A stretch of DNA of 61,036 nucleotides from Myxococcales bacterium (lineage in GTDB: Bacteria; Myxococcota_A; Polyangia; Polyangiales; Ga0077539). The stretch is taken from contig JAAFIF010000060.1 of the NCBI GenBank assembly GCA_013298625.1, positions 1 through 61,036 of the forward strand, given 5' to 3'. The position numbers and the translations under genes are program-made. Below, one piece after another: positions 42,919 through 51,342 of the stretch. A model generated the notes under the pieces. That model was not told the DNA's origin. It worked only from the letters and a program-made list of their open reading frames with translations, and did no database searches. Each line of letters begins with the position of its first letter. Positions within the stretch are counted from its first letter, which is position 1.

Positions 42919-43773
42919 CTAGCGCAGCGTCGAGAGCACCTGGGTGAGCGCGCGGTTGACTGCTGAGTTCATCGCCGTCGAAATCGCGCCCTGACGCGGG
43001 TCTGCGCCACCCGAGACCGTCACCGTCGAGGACGCGTCGAACTCGTACGCGCGGCCGGGGTACGTCGACACGACGATCGACACGGCCACGCGTACGCCGG
43101 TCGCTTGCTGCGTGACGGATTGCACGTTCACGTCGAACTGGTGCGCGCCGCGCAGGCGTCGCGTCCGCATCGTGCTCGTCGCCTGCGAGCTCGTGCCAGT
43201 GTGACGCACGACTTCGCCGCGCGCGTCGAGGGCGGACTCGAGCGCGCGCTGAACGGTGGGCTGCAGCGTCGCCGTGACGCCGCTCTGCAGGTTGACCCGT
43301 CCAGCGGCGATCAGCACGACGGGCGTCGCCGTGGAGGTGGGCGTCGGCGTCGCGGTGCCTGTTGTGTTGGTCGGCTGCCGCCGCGCGGCCGCTTCGAGCA
43401 GCGTGACCGCGCGGCGGGCCTGCGCGGCGACGTCGCGCGAAGACGAGCGCGTGAGCGCTTGCACGGCCGGCAGCGCGGTCGCGTCGCCGATCGAGGCGAG
43501 GGTGGCGATGATCGTCGCCTGCACGGTGGCGTCGCGCTCGGCGTTGAGCACAGTGAGCAGCGGCGCGACCGTCGCGGTCTCTCGCAGCTCGCCCAAGCGC
43601 AGCGCCGCGTTGGTGCGGACGCGCGCCTCGGGGTTGCTGCGAAGCATCTGCAAGAGGAAGCTCGCGCGCGCGCTCTGCGCGTGTGCGGGCGACCCGTGTG
43701 CAGAGAGCGCTCCGCACACGAGGAAGGCGACGACCACGCGCAGCGCGCGCATGGAGAAGAGGCGTCGAACCAT
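42919..43773 (-). CDS. Exported HEAT-repeat protein
   Basis: A 284-residue product with a signal peptide (MRALRVVVAFLVC...PAHAQS). Residues about 35-120 are HEAT repeats (RTNAALRLGELRETATVAPLLTVLNAE...), then an Ala/Thr-Pro linker (GTATPTPTSTATP) and a C-terminal beta-rich domain of about 130 residues (VVLIAAGRVNLQSGVTATLQPTVQRALESALD...). No catalytic motif. ATG 43773 or 43752 (MRALRV). TATACT at 43782-43787 places a promoter just upstream. Confidence 0.65.
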   Translation of the reverse strand: MVRRLFSMRALRVVVAFLVCGALSAHGSPAHAQSARASFLLQMLRSNPEARVRTNAALRLGELRETATVAPLLTVLNAERDATVQATIIATLASIGDATALPAVQALTRSSSRDVAAQARRAVTLLEAAARRQPTNTTGTATPTPTSTATPVVLIAAGRVNLQSGVTATLQPTVQRALESALDARGEVVRHTGTSSQATSTMRTRRLRGAHQFDVNVQSVTQQATGVRVAVSIVVSTYPGRAYEFDASSTVTVSGGADPRQGAISTAMNSAVNRALTQVLSTLR

Positions 43774-43781
43774 CGGGGCGG

Positions 43782-43787
43782 AGTATA
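43782..43787 (-). promoter_or_regulatory. -10 element TATACT, possibly leaderless
   Basis: Reads TATACT on the minus strand, ending 8 bases before ATG 43773. With a usual 6-9 base distance to the transcription start, the mRNA would begin at or next to the ATG. No -35 consensus seen. Confidence 0.4.
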
Positions 43788-43853
43788 GACGACGACGCGA
43801 TCAGAGAATGCACTCAGTTGCAGTCTGCGCCGCGCTTTGTCACGCTCGGCCGG

Positions 43854-45416
43854 GTGCGACGAGCGTTGTTCGCGTGGTGCGTGGTCGTGTTGTGTGCGTC
43901 CGACGCCGCGGCCTTCACGCTTCGAGTGCTGGCGCCAACCGAGCTGCGGGTCGCGCCCTCGGTGCGCGCCGACCGCTCCGGCGTGACCTTCTCGGTGGTG
44001 CTGCGCGATGATCAAGGCGCCCCCGTGGCGGGGCAGGTGCGGCTCGACGTTCGACGCTCGAGCACCAACGCGCAGCGCGCGGTGACGACGGACATCGCGG
44101 GCCGCGCGGCGGCGGACGTCGCTGTGGAGCGAGACGACCGCGTTCTTCAGGTGCGGGCGCAGTTCGCGGGAGATGCGACGCACGCGCCGTCGTCGAGCGA
44201 GCTCTCGGTCGACCTCGACGCTCCATTCGTCACTGTGGTGCTGCAGTCCGCGCCGACTGCGGTCGACGTGGAGGCGCGCTCAGCGCTCGAGCTCGTGGCC
44301 AGCGTCGAGATCGGTCGCGTCGCGCTCGCGAGCCCTGTCGGCTGGCCCGTGCGCTTCTACATGGACGACGAGCCGCTCGGAACGGCGTCCGCGGACGCGA
44401 CGGGCCGCGCGGCGATCCGCGTCGATCCCAGTCGATTCTCGACGCCCGGCGTTCGGACGCTGCGCGCGGCGGCGCAGCTGCGCGGCTCGGAGCTGTGGTC
44501 CAACGAGCGTCGAATCGTCGTACGCGCGCTCACCTCCGTCGTCGCGACGCCGGCGCGCGACGAGCGCACGGGCCAGCTGCATGTGCGCGGCGCGGTCGCG
44601 TGGCGCGGCGGCGGCGTCGCGGGCGCCACGGTGCGGGTCGAGTCGAACCAGACGCTCGTCACCGCGGCGCTCACGGACGGATCGGGCGCGTTCGAGCTCA
44701 CGATTCCTCCGCGCTCGCAGCTGCCGGGAGCGCGCGCGCGGATCGTGTTCGTGCCGACGACGCCGTGGCTGTCTGGCTCCGAGAGCGCGGAGTTCTACCT
44801 CGCGCCCCCGGCGTTGCCGCCGGTGTCCTGGCGCTTCGCGCTCGCGCCGCTCGCGATCGGCGCGCTGGTGTTTTTGCTGGCCCGCGCGCGATCGAACAAG
44901 CCCGTTGCCACCGACGCGCAGACCTTGGACGAGGGCGTCGTGCTCGAAGAGAGCGCGACCAGCGACGAGGGCTCGGTGTTGACCGTCATCGTCGAGGATC
45001 GAAGCTCTGGTGAGCCCGTGGCCGACTTCGAGGTGCTTGTCGGCGATGTTGTGATCGATTCGGCAAAGCCTCACCCGGTGTCGGTCGGCGCGAAGCTGTC
45101 GATCACCGTGCGCGCGGCGGGATACGCGTCGCGAGACGTCTCGGTGGTCGTTCGGCGGTCCGGGGCGCTGCGGCTTCGCGTCGCGCTGTCGCAGTGGCGC
45201 GAGGCGGTGTACGGCGTGGGTCGCGCGCTGATGGACGCGACCAGCGGGCCGAAGGCGCCTCCCACGCTGCGCGAAGCCTCGGAGCAGGCGACTGCGGCGC
45301 ACAAGCCGGTGTTCGCGGCGGTCGAAGAGGGGGCGTACGGCCCGGACGACCCGAGCGAAAGCACGTTTGACCACGTCCGCGACCTCGCCCGGTCATCCAA
45401 GCAAAGGGAGCATTGA
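43854..45416 (+). CDS. Exported Ig-like protein with C-terminal membrane anchor
   Basis: A 520-residue product. GTG 43854 starts a signal peptide (VRRALFAWCVVVLCASDAAAF). Several beta-sandwich domains follow to about residue 320, with TDIAGRAAADVAV, TDGSGAFELTIPP and like stretches typical of Big/CnaB repeats, then a membrane helix (FALAPLAIGALVFLLARA) at about 325-345 and a cytoplasmic region with a PEGA-like beta domain (VLTVIVEDRSSGEPVADFEVLVG, ...LRVALSQW) and a disordered tail. Unknown function; next to ftsY (89-base gap). Confidence 0.65.
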   Translation: MRRALFAWCVVVLCASDAAAFTLRVLAPTELRVAPSVRADRSGVTFSVVLRDDQGAPVAGQVRLDVRRSSTNAQRAVTTDIAGRAAADVAVERDDRVLQVRAQFAGDATHAPSSSELSVDLDAPFVTVVLQSAPTAVDVEARSALELVASVEIGRVALASPVGWPVRFYMDDEPLGTASADATGRAAIRVDPSRFSTPGVRTLRAAAQLRGSELWSNERRIVVRALTSVVATPARDERTGQLHVRGAVAWRGGGVAGATVRVESNQTLVTAALTDGSGAFELTIPPRSQLPGARARIVFVPTTPWLSGSESAEFYLAPPALPPVSWRFALAPLAIGALVFLLARARSNKPVATDAQTLDEGVVLEESATSDEGSVLTVIVEDRSSGEPVADFEVLVGDVVIDSAKPHPVSVGAKLSITVRAAGYASRDVSVVVRRSGALRLRVALSQWREAVYGVGRALMDATSGPKAPPTLREASEQATAAHKPVFAAVEEGAYGPDDPSESTFDHVRDLARSSKQREH

Positions 45417-45504
45417 CGCGGGGAAATCAGTTCACCTATCGTCCGAGCGTGGCGCGCAATTCGGGCGATTTCCGTCCGTGTGTCGTCGCACGAGAGACTC
45501 TCCG

Positions 45505-46941
45505 ATGTCCCCTGTCGTCCTCGGTGTCATCGCGCTGGTCGTCCTTGCCGCGATCGCGTTTTTCTTTCTGAAATCCCGCCAAAAGCCCGCGGAGCTCGCG
45601 GGCGAAGAGCCCGAAGCGCTGCCGCCGCCGAAGGCGACGCCGATCGAGGCGAAGCCCAAGCAGGCCGAGCCGGTCGAACGGCCGAAGGTCGATGCGCCCA
45701 AGGCTGCGCCGAAGGCTGAGCCCGCCAAGAGCGAGCCCGCCAAGGTCGAGCCAAAGGCTGAGCCTGCGAAGGCCGAGCCCACCAAGGCGGAGCCCAAGAG
45801 CGAGCCGAAGGCGGAGCCCGTGAAGGCCGAGCCGAGCGTCGACGCTCCGAAGGCTGAGCCCGCGAAGAGCGAGCCCGCCAAGGTCGAAGCGGTCGAGCCC
45901 GTCGCTGAACCGGTGAAGGCCGCCCCAGCAGAGACGCCCGCGGCGCGGCCAGCTGCGAAGGTCGACGCCAAGGTCGACGCGAAGGCAGCTGCCAAGAAGG
46001 ACGTCGCGGCGCTGCGCACGGGGCTGAAGAGCGCTCGCACGTCGTGGGTGCAGAAGCTCGTCGGGATCTTCTCTGGCAAAAAAGAGCTCGATCCCGAGCT
46101 TGTGACGCAGATCGAAGAGGTCTTGCTCACGGGTGACGTCGGCGTGCACACGACGGACAAGCTGATCGCGACGCTCAAAGAGCGGCTCGACAAGAAGGAC
46201 CTCGCGAACGACGCGATCGTCTGGCAGACGCTGCGCGACGTCTCGCGCGAGGTGATCGACGTGCCCGCCCCGGCTTTCGGGTCGAAGAAGGGCGATGGAC
46301 CGCTGGTCATCCTGGTGGTGGGCGTCAACGGCGTGGGCAAGACCACGACGATCGGCAAGCTGGCCGCGCGGTACAAAGAGCAGGGCAAGAAGGTCTACCT
46401 CGCGGCGGGCGACACGTTTCGCGCGGCTGCTGTGGCGCAGCTCGAGCTGTGGGGCAAGCGCGTGGGCGTGCACACGGTGAAGGGCAAAGACCTCACGAAG
46501 CCGAGCGCGGTCGTGTACGACGCGGTTCAGCAGGCGGTCAAAGAGGGCGCCGATGTGGTCATCGCCGACACCGCGGGGCGATTGCACACCAAGACGCCGC
46601 TGATGGACGAGCTGCGCAAGCTCGGGGACGCGGCGAACAAGGCGTTGCCGGGAGCTCCGCACGAGATCTTGTTGGTGCTCGACTCGACGACCGGCCAAAA
46701 CGCGGTGGTTCAGGTCAACGAGTTCAAGACCGCGCTGGCGGTCACCGGAATCGTGCTGACCAAGCTCGACGGAACTGCGAAGGGCGGAGTCATCTTGTCC
46801 GTGTGCGAGGAGCACAAGATCCCGGTGCGCTTCGTGGGCGTGGGCGAAAAAGTCGATGATTTGCGGGAGTTCGACGCCGAAGAGTTCAGCGAGGCGTTGT
46901 TCTCTGCGGCGAGCGCGGACGAGACCGAGGCTGCGGGCTGA
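45505..46941 (+). CDS. ftsY: Signal recognition particle receptor FtsY with long charged linker
   Basis: A 478-residue SRP-receptor GTPase that docks ribosome-SRP complexes at the inner membrane. The N-terminal membrane helix is at about 3-22 (VVLGVIALVVLAAIAFFF). Residues about 30-165 form a linker of KAEPAK/SEPAKVE repeats. The NG domain starts at about 170 (GLKSARTSWVQKLVGIF), with G1 GVNGVGKT (273-280), DTAGR, STTGQNAV and TKLDGTAKGG. Classical FtsY is anchored by an acidic A-domain; here a true N-terminal helix plus Lys/Glu/Pro-rich linker is used. ATG 45505 fits. Confidence 0.93.
   Translation: MSPVVLGVIALVVLAAIAFFFLKSRQKPAELAGEEPEALPPPKATPIEAKPKQAEPVERPKVDAPKAAPKAEPAKSEPAKVEPKAEPAKAEPTKAEPKSEPKAEPVKAEPSVDAPKAEPAKSEPAKVEAVEPVAEPVKAAPAETPAARPAAKVDAKVDAKAAAKKDVAALRTGLKSARTSWVQKLVGIFSGKKELDPELVTQIEEVLLTGDVGVHTTDKLIATLKERLDKKDLANDAIVWQTLRDVSREVIDVPAPAFGSKKGDGPLVILVVGVNGVGKTTTIGKLAARYKEQGKKVYLAAGDTFRAAAVAQLELWGKRVGVHTVKGKDLTKPSAVVYDAVQQAVKEGADVVIADTAGRLHTKTPLMDELRKLGDAANKALPGAPHEILLVLDSTTGQNAVVQVNEFKTALAVTGIVLTKLDGTAKGGVILSVCEEHKIPVRFVGVGEKVDDLREFDAEEFSEALFSAASADETEAAG
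45715..45888 (+). repeat. Direct repeat in the ftsY linker
   Basis: A 36-base segment at 45715-45750 recurs at 45853-45888 with two mismatches, coding for AEPAKSEPAKVE both times. It sits within a longer array of imperfect Lys-Ala-Glu-Pro units. Suggests internal duplication of the linker. Confidence 0.7.
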
Positions 46942-46992
46942 ACTTCCGCAGTTTCGGTGAAATCACAGCGCTATTTGCAGCAAGTTTTGGTG

Positions 46993-47022
46993 TTGCCGCA
47001 AGAATCCGCTGCATGATATAGT
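46993..47022 (+). promoter_or_regulatory. Possible promoter of the outer-membrane barrel genes
   Basis: TTGCCG (46993-46998), an 18-base spacer and TATAGT (47017-47022). A second TATAGT lies at 47044-47049. The spacer DNA here is markedly AT-richer than the surroundings. About 110 bases upstream of the first barrel gene. Confidence 0.45.
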
Positions 47023-47134
47023 CCCGCTGCTTTCGAAAAAGCTTATAGTTTTCATAGGGTTACAGTCGATCACCCCGATCGCTGCCACACTGGCCGCGAC
47101 AGCTTAGACCGGAACCGGAGTGACGGACACGACG

Positions 47135-48196
47135 ATGCGTCTCCGAACGATCGCCAAGGCACTGTTGACTGTCGCAGTTGCGAGCGCGCCCACGGCCGCG
47201 TTTGCGCAGCGGCGCACCACTCAGCAGCAAACGCAACCAGCCGGAGACCAGTCTGGTGGTGACAGCGGGGGGATGACCTTCACCGCTGACGAAGCCAACC
47301 AGACTGGGACGACGGACCCGGCGGCTCAGACCGGAAACACGGGTGCGACCGGAACGGGCGGTGACGCTGCGGGCGGCACCGGTGGTGATTCTGGCGGCGG
47401 ACTGGGCGGCCTCGACGGCGTCGGCGGCCCCGAAGTGCGCGCGTCGACTCGTCCGATGAGCGAGCGCATCTTCGCGGTGCAGCAGATCTACGCGCTCCGC
47501 AACCGTCGCTTCGAGCTGCAGCCCACCGTTGGCATCTCGCTCAACGACCCGTTCGTGTCGCACACGGGCATCGGTCTGGCGGCCAACTACTGGATCACCA
47601 ACGTGCTCGCGGCGGGCGCGAACTTCATGTTCAACCAGCCGTTCAACGGCCGTTCGGACGTGGATCTTCGTGCGGCGCGATCGATCGGCCTGGTGGTTCC
47701 CATCAACGAGTACCAGCTGCTCGCGCAGGCGAACTTCACGTACGTGCCGGTGTACGGCAAGTTCCTGATGTTCAACCGCTTCATCTTTCACTACGACTTC
47801 TACGTGATGGCCGGCGTCGGCGCGACGCGCACCCGCCCCATCGCCGTCGTGGATCCTGAAGTGCGTCGCTTCGACTGGCAGACCGCGATCATGTTCAACG
47901 CGGGCCTCGGCGTCCGCGTGTTCTTGAACCGCTGGATCGGCATCGTCGCTGAGATTCGCAACTACATCTATCCCGAGCGCCTCGAAGCGCTTCGCATCGG
48001 CTCGCCTGGTGTGATCGACGCCCCGCCGGCAATGCAGGGCGAGACCAACTGCAACAACCCCGGCGGTCCCGCCTGTGGGTCGCGCTACGACGCGAACACC
48101 TGGCTCGGCCAGACTGCGCTGACGGACAACGTGATGGTTCAAGTGGGTCTCACGATGCTCCTGCCGTTCAACCCCACGTTCCGCCTGCAGAAGTGA
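47135..48196 (+). CDS. Outer-membrane beta-barrel protein (TIGR04565-like), copy 1
   Basis: A 353-residue product with signal peptide (MRLRTIAKAL... to FAQ), a Gly/Thr/Asn-rich linker at about 25-95, then a barrel: alternating strands such as FELQPTVGISLNDPFVSHTGIGLAANYWIT, YVPVYGKF, YDFYVMAGVG, FLNRWIGIVAEIRNYIYPE, ending in VQVGLTMLLPFNPTFRLQK. The 'PVYGKF' and 'N-R-W-I-..-E-x-R-x-Y' wording is that of the outer-membrane barrel family common in Myxococcales. Function unknown. GTG 47120 is an alternative start. First of two tandem paralogues. Confidence 0.8.
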   Translation: MRLRTIAKALLTVAVASAPTAAFAQRRTTQQQTQPAGDQSGGDSGGMTFTADEANQTGTTDPAAQTGNTGATGTGGDAAGGTGGDSGGGLGGLDGVGGPEVRASTRPMSERIFAVQQIYALRNRRFELQPTVGISLNDPFVSHTGIGLAANYWITNVLAAGANFMFNQPFNGRSDVDLRAARSIGLVVPINEYQLLAQANFTYVPVYGKFLMFNRFIFHYDFYVMAGVGATRTRPIAVVDPEVRRFDWQTAIMFNAGLGVRVFLNRWIGIVAEIRNYIYPERLEALRIGSPGVIDAPPAMQGETNCNNPGGPACGSRYDANTWLGQTALTDNVMVQVGLTMLLPFNPTFRLQK

Positions 48197-48252
48197 TCAA
48201 CGGGACGATGAGGGCGAAGATGGACCAGTACTCGCGAGAGGGCTCAAAGGTC

Positions 48253-49233
48253 ATGAAGCGTTGGATCGGAGCGTTTGCATTCCTCGGGGCGACCATGGCT
48301 GCGTCGTCCGCGATGGCTCAGGAGATTCAGATCCGCGGGCCGCTCGCGGGCGCTGCGTCCTGTCGCCGTTGCGTGCAGTACCGCGCCGGACGCGTGATGA
48401 TCTCCCCATCCTTCGGCATCACGCTGCAGGATGACTTTCAGCGCGCGATGATCCCTGGAATCAACCTCCAGTATCATTTCAACGACGTGATCGGCCTCGG
48501 TCTGTACGCTGGCTACGCCGCGATCCAGATCCCGACGCCGCTCGCCGACGCTGCGCAGCGCTACAGCGGTCTGCCCGACGTCATGGGCGGCGCGGCGACC
48601 AATCTGTTCCGACCCACGTACAACGTGCCGGACCAGTCGAAGTTCACCCAGCAGCTCGGCCGTATGGGTTTGATCCTCGCGCTGCCGCAGCTGTCGATCA
48701 CGCCGCTCCGCGGCAAGTTCGCGCTGTTTCAGAACGTGTTCATCGACGCAGACGTGTCGATCTTCGCAGCGCCCGCGTTGGTGCTCGTCGAAGAGCGCCG
48801 CAACTTCGATGCGCAGCCTTCGGAAGCGGACATGCTGCTTCCGATCACGTCGCAGCCGGTTTTGGATAGCCAGACGGCTCGCTCGACGCGCCCGGCCTTC
48901 ACGGGCATGTTCGGCGCTGGCTTCAACTTCTTCATCAACCGCTTTCTCTCGATCTCCGTCGAGTACCGCGCGTTTCCCTTCGCGTGGAACACCTCGGGCA
49001 CCGACGAGAACACGCAGGCTCAGACCTGCGGAGCCTCGGGCACCGCGTCGTGCGCGGGCTCGCCGGACTACCTCGTGCGTCGCAACCCTCCGACGGACAT
49101 GAACGGCCGCGCGCTGCCCAGCGCCGGTGGCCGCTTCTCGCTCGACGACAACGACCGCACCTTCCGCTGGAACCAGATGGTGAACTTCTCGTTCAACATC
49201 TTCTTGCCGACCGCCCCCCGCGTCAGCGAGTGA
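48253..49233 (+). CDS. Outer-membrane beta-barrel protein (TIGR04565-like), copy 2
   Basis: A 326-residue product with signal peptide (MKRWIGAFAFLGATMAASSAMAQ), a short CRRC motif (residues about 37-40), then a barrel with the same landmarks as copy 1: MISPSFGITLQDDFQ, ITPLRGKF, FINRFLSISVEYRAF, and the closing aromatic strand FSFNIFLPTAP. The two copies are diverged, so the duplication is old. AAAGG ribosome site 3 bases before ATG 48253, which is preferred to codons 20 residues upstream. Followed by a strong terminator. Confidence 0.8.
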   Translation: MKRWIGAFAFLGATMAASSAMAQEIQIRGPLAGAASCRRCVQYRAGRVMISPSFGITLQDDFQRAMIPGINLQYHFNDVIGLGLYAGYAAIQIPTPLADAAQRYSGLPDVMGGAATNLFRPTYNVPDQSKFTQQLGRMGLILALPQLSITPLRGKFALFQNVFIDADVSIFAAPALVLVEERRNFDAQPSEADMLLPITSQPVLDSQTARSTRPAFTGMFGAGFNFFINRFLSISVEYRAFPFAWNTSGTDENTQAQTCGASGTASCAGSPDYLVRRNPPTDMNGRALPSAGGRFSLDDNDRTFRWNQMVNFSFNIFLPTAPRVSE

Positions 49234-49291
49234 CCCTCAGTCGCCTGCACGTGGCGACGGTTGGCGGACACTCTCCCAGCGATTCGAACAG

Positions 49292-49334
49292 CGAGCTCCC
49301 TGACTGATCAGTTGGGGAGCTCGTCTGCTTTTTT
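49292..49334 (+). terminator. Rho-independent terminator after the barrel genes
   Basis: Stem CGAGCTCCC (49292-49300) / GGGAGCTCG (49315-49323); the loop contains a further dyad ACTGATCAGT. A run of six T at 49329-49334 follows on the plus strand, so it ends the rightward barrel transcripts. The stop codon of the leftward peptidase gene (49308-49310) lies within the loop. Confidence 0.85.
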
Positions 49335-50465
49335 GCGCGCGTACGGCAGGTACACGACGATGGCGCCCTTCGTCGACGCGACGTCGTCGGTGTGCGTCAC
49401 GCCCTCGCTTCGCTGGCGCGCAGCAGCCTCGTGGGCGTCTGCGCGGGCGTCTTCTGCGGCCCAGCGCGCGAGGATCTTTCGTCCTCTGCGGCGGGCGCGG
49501 ATAAACGCCACCACGAGCAGCACCGAGGCGCCTCCCCAGAGCACTCCGCCACCCAGAACGAAGGGCAGCAGCAAGTGGCGGTTGGCGACGTCTTCCTTCC
49601 ACGACTGCTCGGCGCTGCGAAGAGACATTGCCCACGTGCGGCGGACGCTCTCTTCGAACGGCACGCCGTTGCGCGCGTGGGCGGCGAAGACGCCGAGGCG
49701 CACGTGTCCGTCTTTCTTCAGCAAGAAGCCGACGAAATCTGCGCTCTGCGCGTACGCGAGGTCGACGGTTCCCGAGCGCTCACCGAACGCGCGATCGAGC
49801 TCTGCGAGAGGGATCAGCGAGCGCGTGACCGAGGCGCGCGCGAGCTCTTCGAAGCGCTCGAAGCTGTGCTCGCCTGCTTGCTCGATGGCCACGCCCTCGG
49901 AGAACCAGCGCGGCATCGGCGCGTTGTTGGATGCGACCGCGAGCAACAGGTGCGATAGCTCGTGGCGCAGCACTCGGCGAACGTCCGCGGCCTCCCAGGT
50001 TCGCGGCGCGCTGGTCGAGACCAGCGTGAGTCGCAGCGACGGATAGGCCACTCCGACGGCGTACGCGGGCGGGGGCGCCTCTTGTGGCGCGAGCGCGCGC
50101 ATCGTGTCGGGATCGGGGACGAGCCGGATTTCGAGCGGCGGAAGCGCGGCGAGACCGAACTGCTCGCGCAGCGATTGCAGGTCGCGATCGACGTTGTTGA
50201 GCGCGTTGCGCAGCGACGAAGCGAGCGCGGGCGGATACGCGATCGTGGCGCTTCCGCGCCGCTCGACGGTGTAGCCCGCGGGCAGCGAAGGGATGGTGAG
50301 CGGACGTCCGTCGGGCGCTTCGGTGACGAGGTCTCGCGCGGCGCGAGAGAGCTCGGCGATGGTCGCGGCGCTCTGTGCTCGGGCGGTCTTCGGTTGGGCG
50401 ACGCCGACGATCACGGCGACGATCATTGCGAACCACAGCGAGAGCAGCGAGCGTCGGCGATTCAT
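49308..50465 (-). CDS. Exported zinc peptidase, MA-clan (gluzincin-like)
   Basis: A 385-residue product with a signal peptide (to about residue 31, TARAQS). Zinc motif HELSH (His168, Glu169, His172) and the third ligand Glu190 in FSEGVAIE fit peptidase family MA-2 (HExxH...E). A C-terminal membrane helix lies at about 309-332 with a basic cytoplasmic tail. The enzyme would sit in the periplasm anchored to the inner membrane. Its ATG immediately follows the stop of the upstream gene. Substrate unknown. Confidence 0.82.
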   Translation of the reverse strand: MNRRRSLLSLWFAMIVAVIVGVAQPKTARAQSAATIAELSRAARDLVTEAPDGRPLTIPSLPAGYTVERRGSATIAYPPALASSLRNALNNVDRDLQSLREQFGLAALPPLEIRLVPDPDTMRALAPQEAPPPAYAVGVAYPSLRLTLVSTSAPRTWEAADVRRVLRHELSHLLLAVASNNAPMPRWFSEGVAIEQAGEHSFERFEELARASVTRSLIPLAELDRAFGERSGTVDLAYAQSADFVGFLLKKDGHVRLGVFAAHARNGVPFEESVRRTWAMSLRSAEQSWKEDVANRHLLLPFVLGGGVLWGGASVLLVVAFIRARRRGRKILARWAAEDARADAHEAAARQRSEGVTHTDDVASTKGAIVVYLPYARKKADELPN

Positions 50466-51305
50466 CTACGGGGCCGTCCCAGGGCCTGAGACTCGAACGA
50501 GCGGAACGGAAGGGCCAATCGACTGGGCGGCGATGAACGCCCCCACGAGGCCCGCGCCAGCGACGCCAGCGATGACCCAGGCCCACACCGGCGTCGACGC
50601 TCGCGGCGCTTGCGCAGGCGGCGTCACGGTCACGCGGGGGTCTGCGGGTTGCGTTGCGGAGCTCCGCGGAGCTGCGCGCGCGATCGTCGGTCCAGCGGCG
50701 GACGCGGTGGGCGTCGCGCTCGTGTTCGCGCTCGTGTTCGCGACGGTTGGCGTCACGGTCGTGGGCGTGCTGTTCGCGGCGCTCGCGGTCGGCGTCGCAG
50801 CGGGCGCGCTCGACGTGATTTCGGGTAGCGCGAGACGGGCGCGCAGCGCTTCATCGGTCCATTGCTGAGCCTCTGTCGCGCCATCGTAGCTGCGGGCGAT
50901 GACGTCGTAGCGACGCAGCGAAAACCCCCGCGGCGTCGACGAGAGCACGGTGATCGACGCGCAGCCGAGCGCGTCGGCGATCGTGGTCAGCGGCGCGACG
51001 TCGCTCTCGGCGAGCGTGAGCGCGCGACGCGCAGCGGCGATCGGCGCGAGCGCAGGGTCGTCCGAGGCTTCTCCGCGAAGGGTCGCGCGGGTGCGGTCAT
51101 CGGCCACGACGCGCACCGACGTCGCCGACGAGAACGCCCGCTCGACGCGCAGGGCCAGGGCGCGGATCGCTTCGTCCGGGTCCCGAGCGACGGCGACGCA
51201 CTGCTTGGGCGTCAGGGCTTGGGCGCCGGCGCCGGGCGCGATCGCGAGCGACGCGCCAGCGAGAGAGAGCGAAACGAGCAGGCGATTTGCAGAGCGATTG
51301 CGCAT
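50466..51305 (-). CDS. Exported protein with C-terminal membrane helix, unknown function
   Basis: A 279-residue product: signal peptide (MRNRSANRLLVSL...GAQA), a globular domain (about 30-170), a Thr/Ala/Pro-rich linker (TPTASAANSTPTTV...) and a membrane helix near the end (WVIAGVAGAGLVGAFIAAQSIG). No family recognised. ATG 51350 gives 15 extra residues and overlaps truA; 51305 fits the signal peptide better. Middle gene of truA-this-peptidase. Confidence 0.6.
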   Translation of the reverse strand: MRNRSANRLLVSLSLAGASLAIAPGAGAQALTPKQCVAVARDPDEAIRALALRVERAFSSATSVRVVADDRTRATLRGEASDDPALAPIAAARRALTLAESDVAPLTTIADALGCASITVLSSTPRGFSLRRYDVIARSYDGATEAQQWTDEALRARLALPEITSSAPAATPTASAANSTPTTVTPTVANTSANTSATPTASAAGPTIARAAPRSSATQPADPRVTVTPPAQAPRASTPVWAWVIAGVAGAGLVGAFIAAQSIGPSVPLVRVSGPGTAP

Positions 51306-51342
51306 GGTGTGGTGCTTCACGGCGGACTCGCGTCGAAGGGGG

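Noticed and set aside
50480..50520. tRNA-like GTTCGAGTC loop on the minus strand
   Set aside because: No acceptor or anticodon stems could be built around it; lies within a coding gene.
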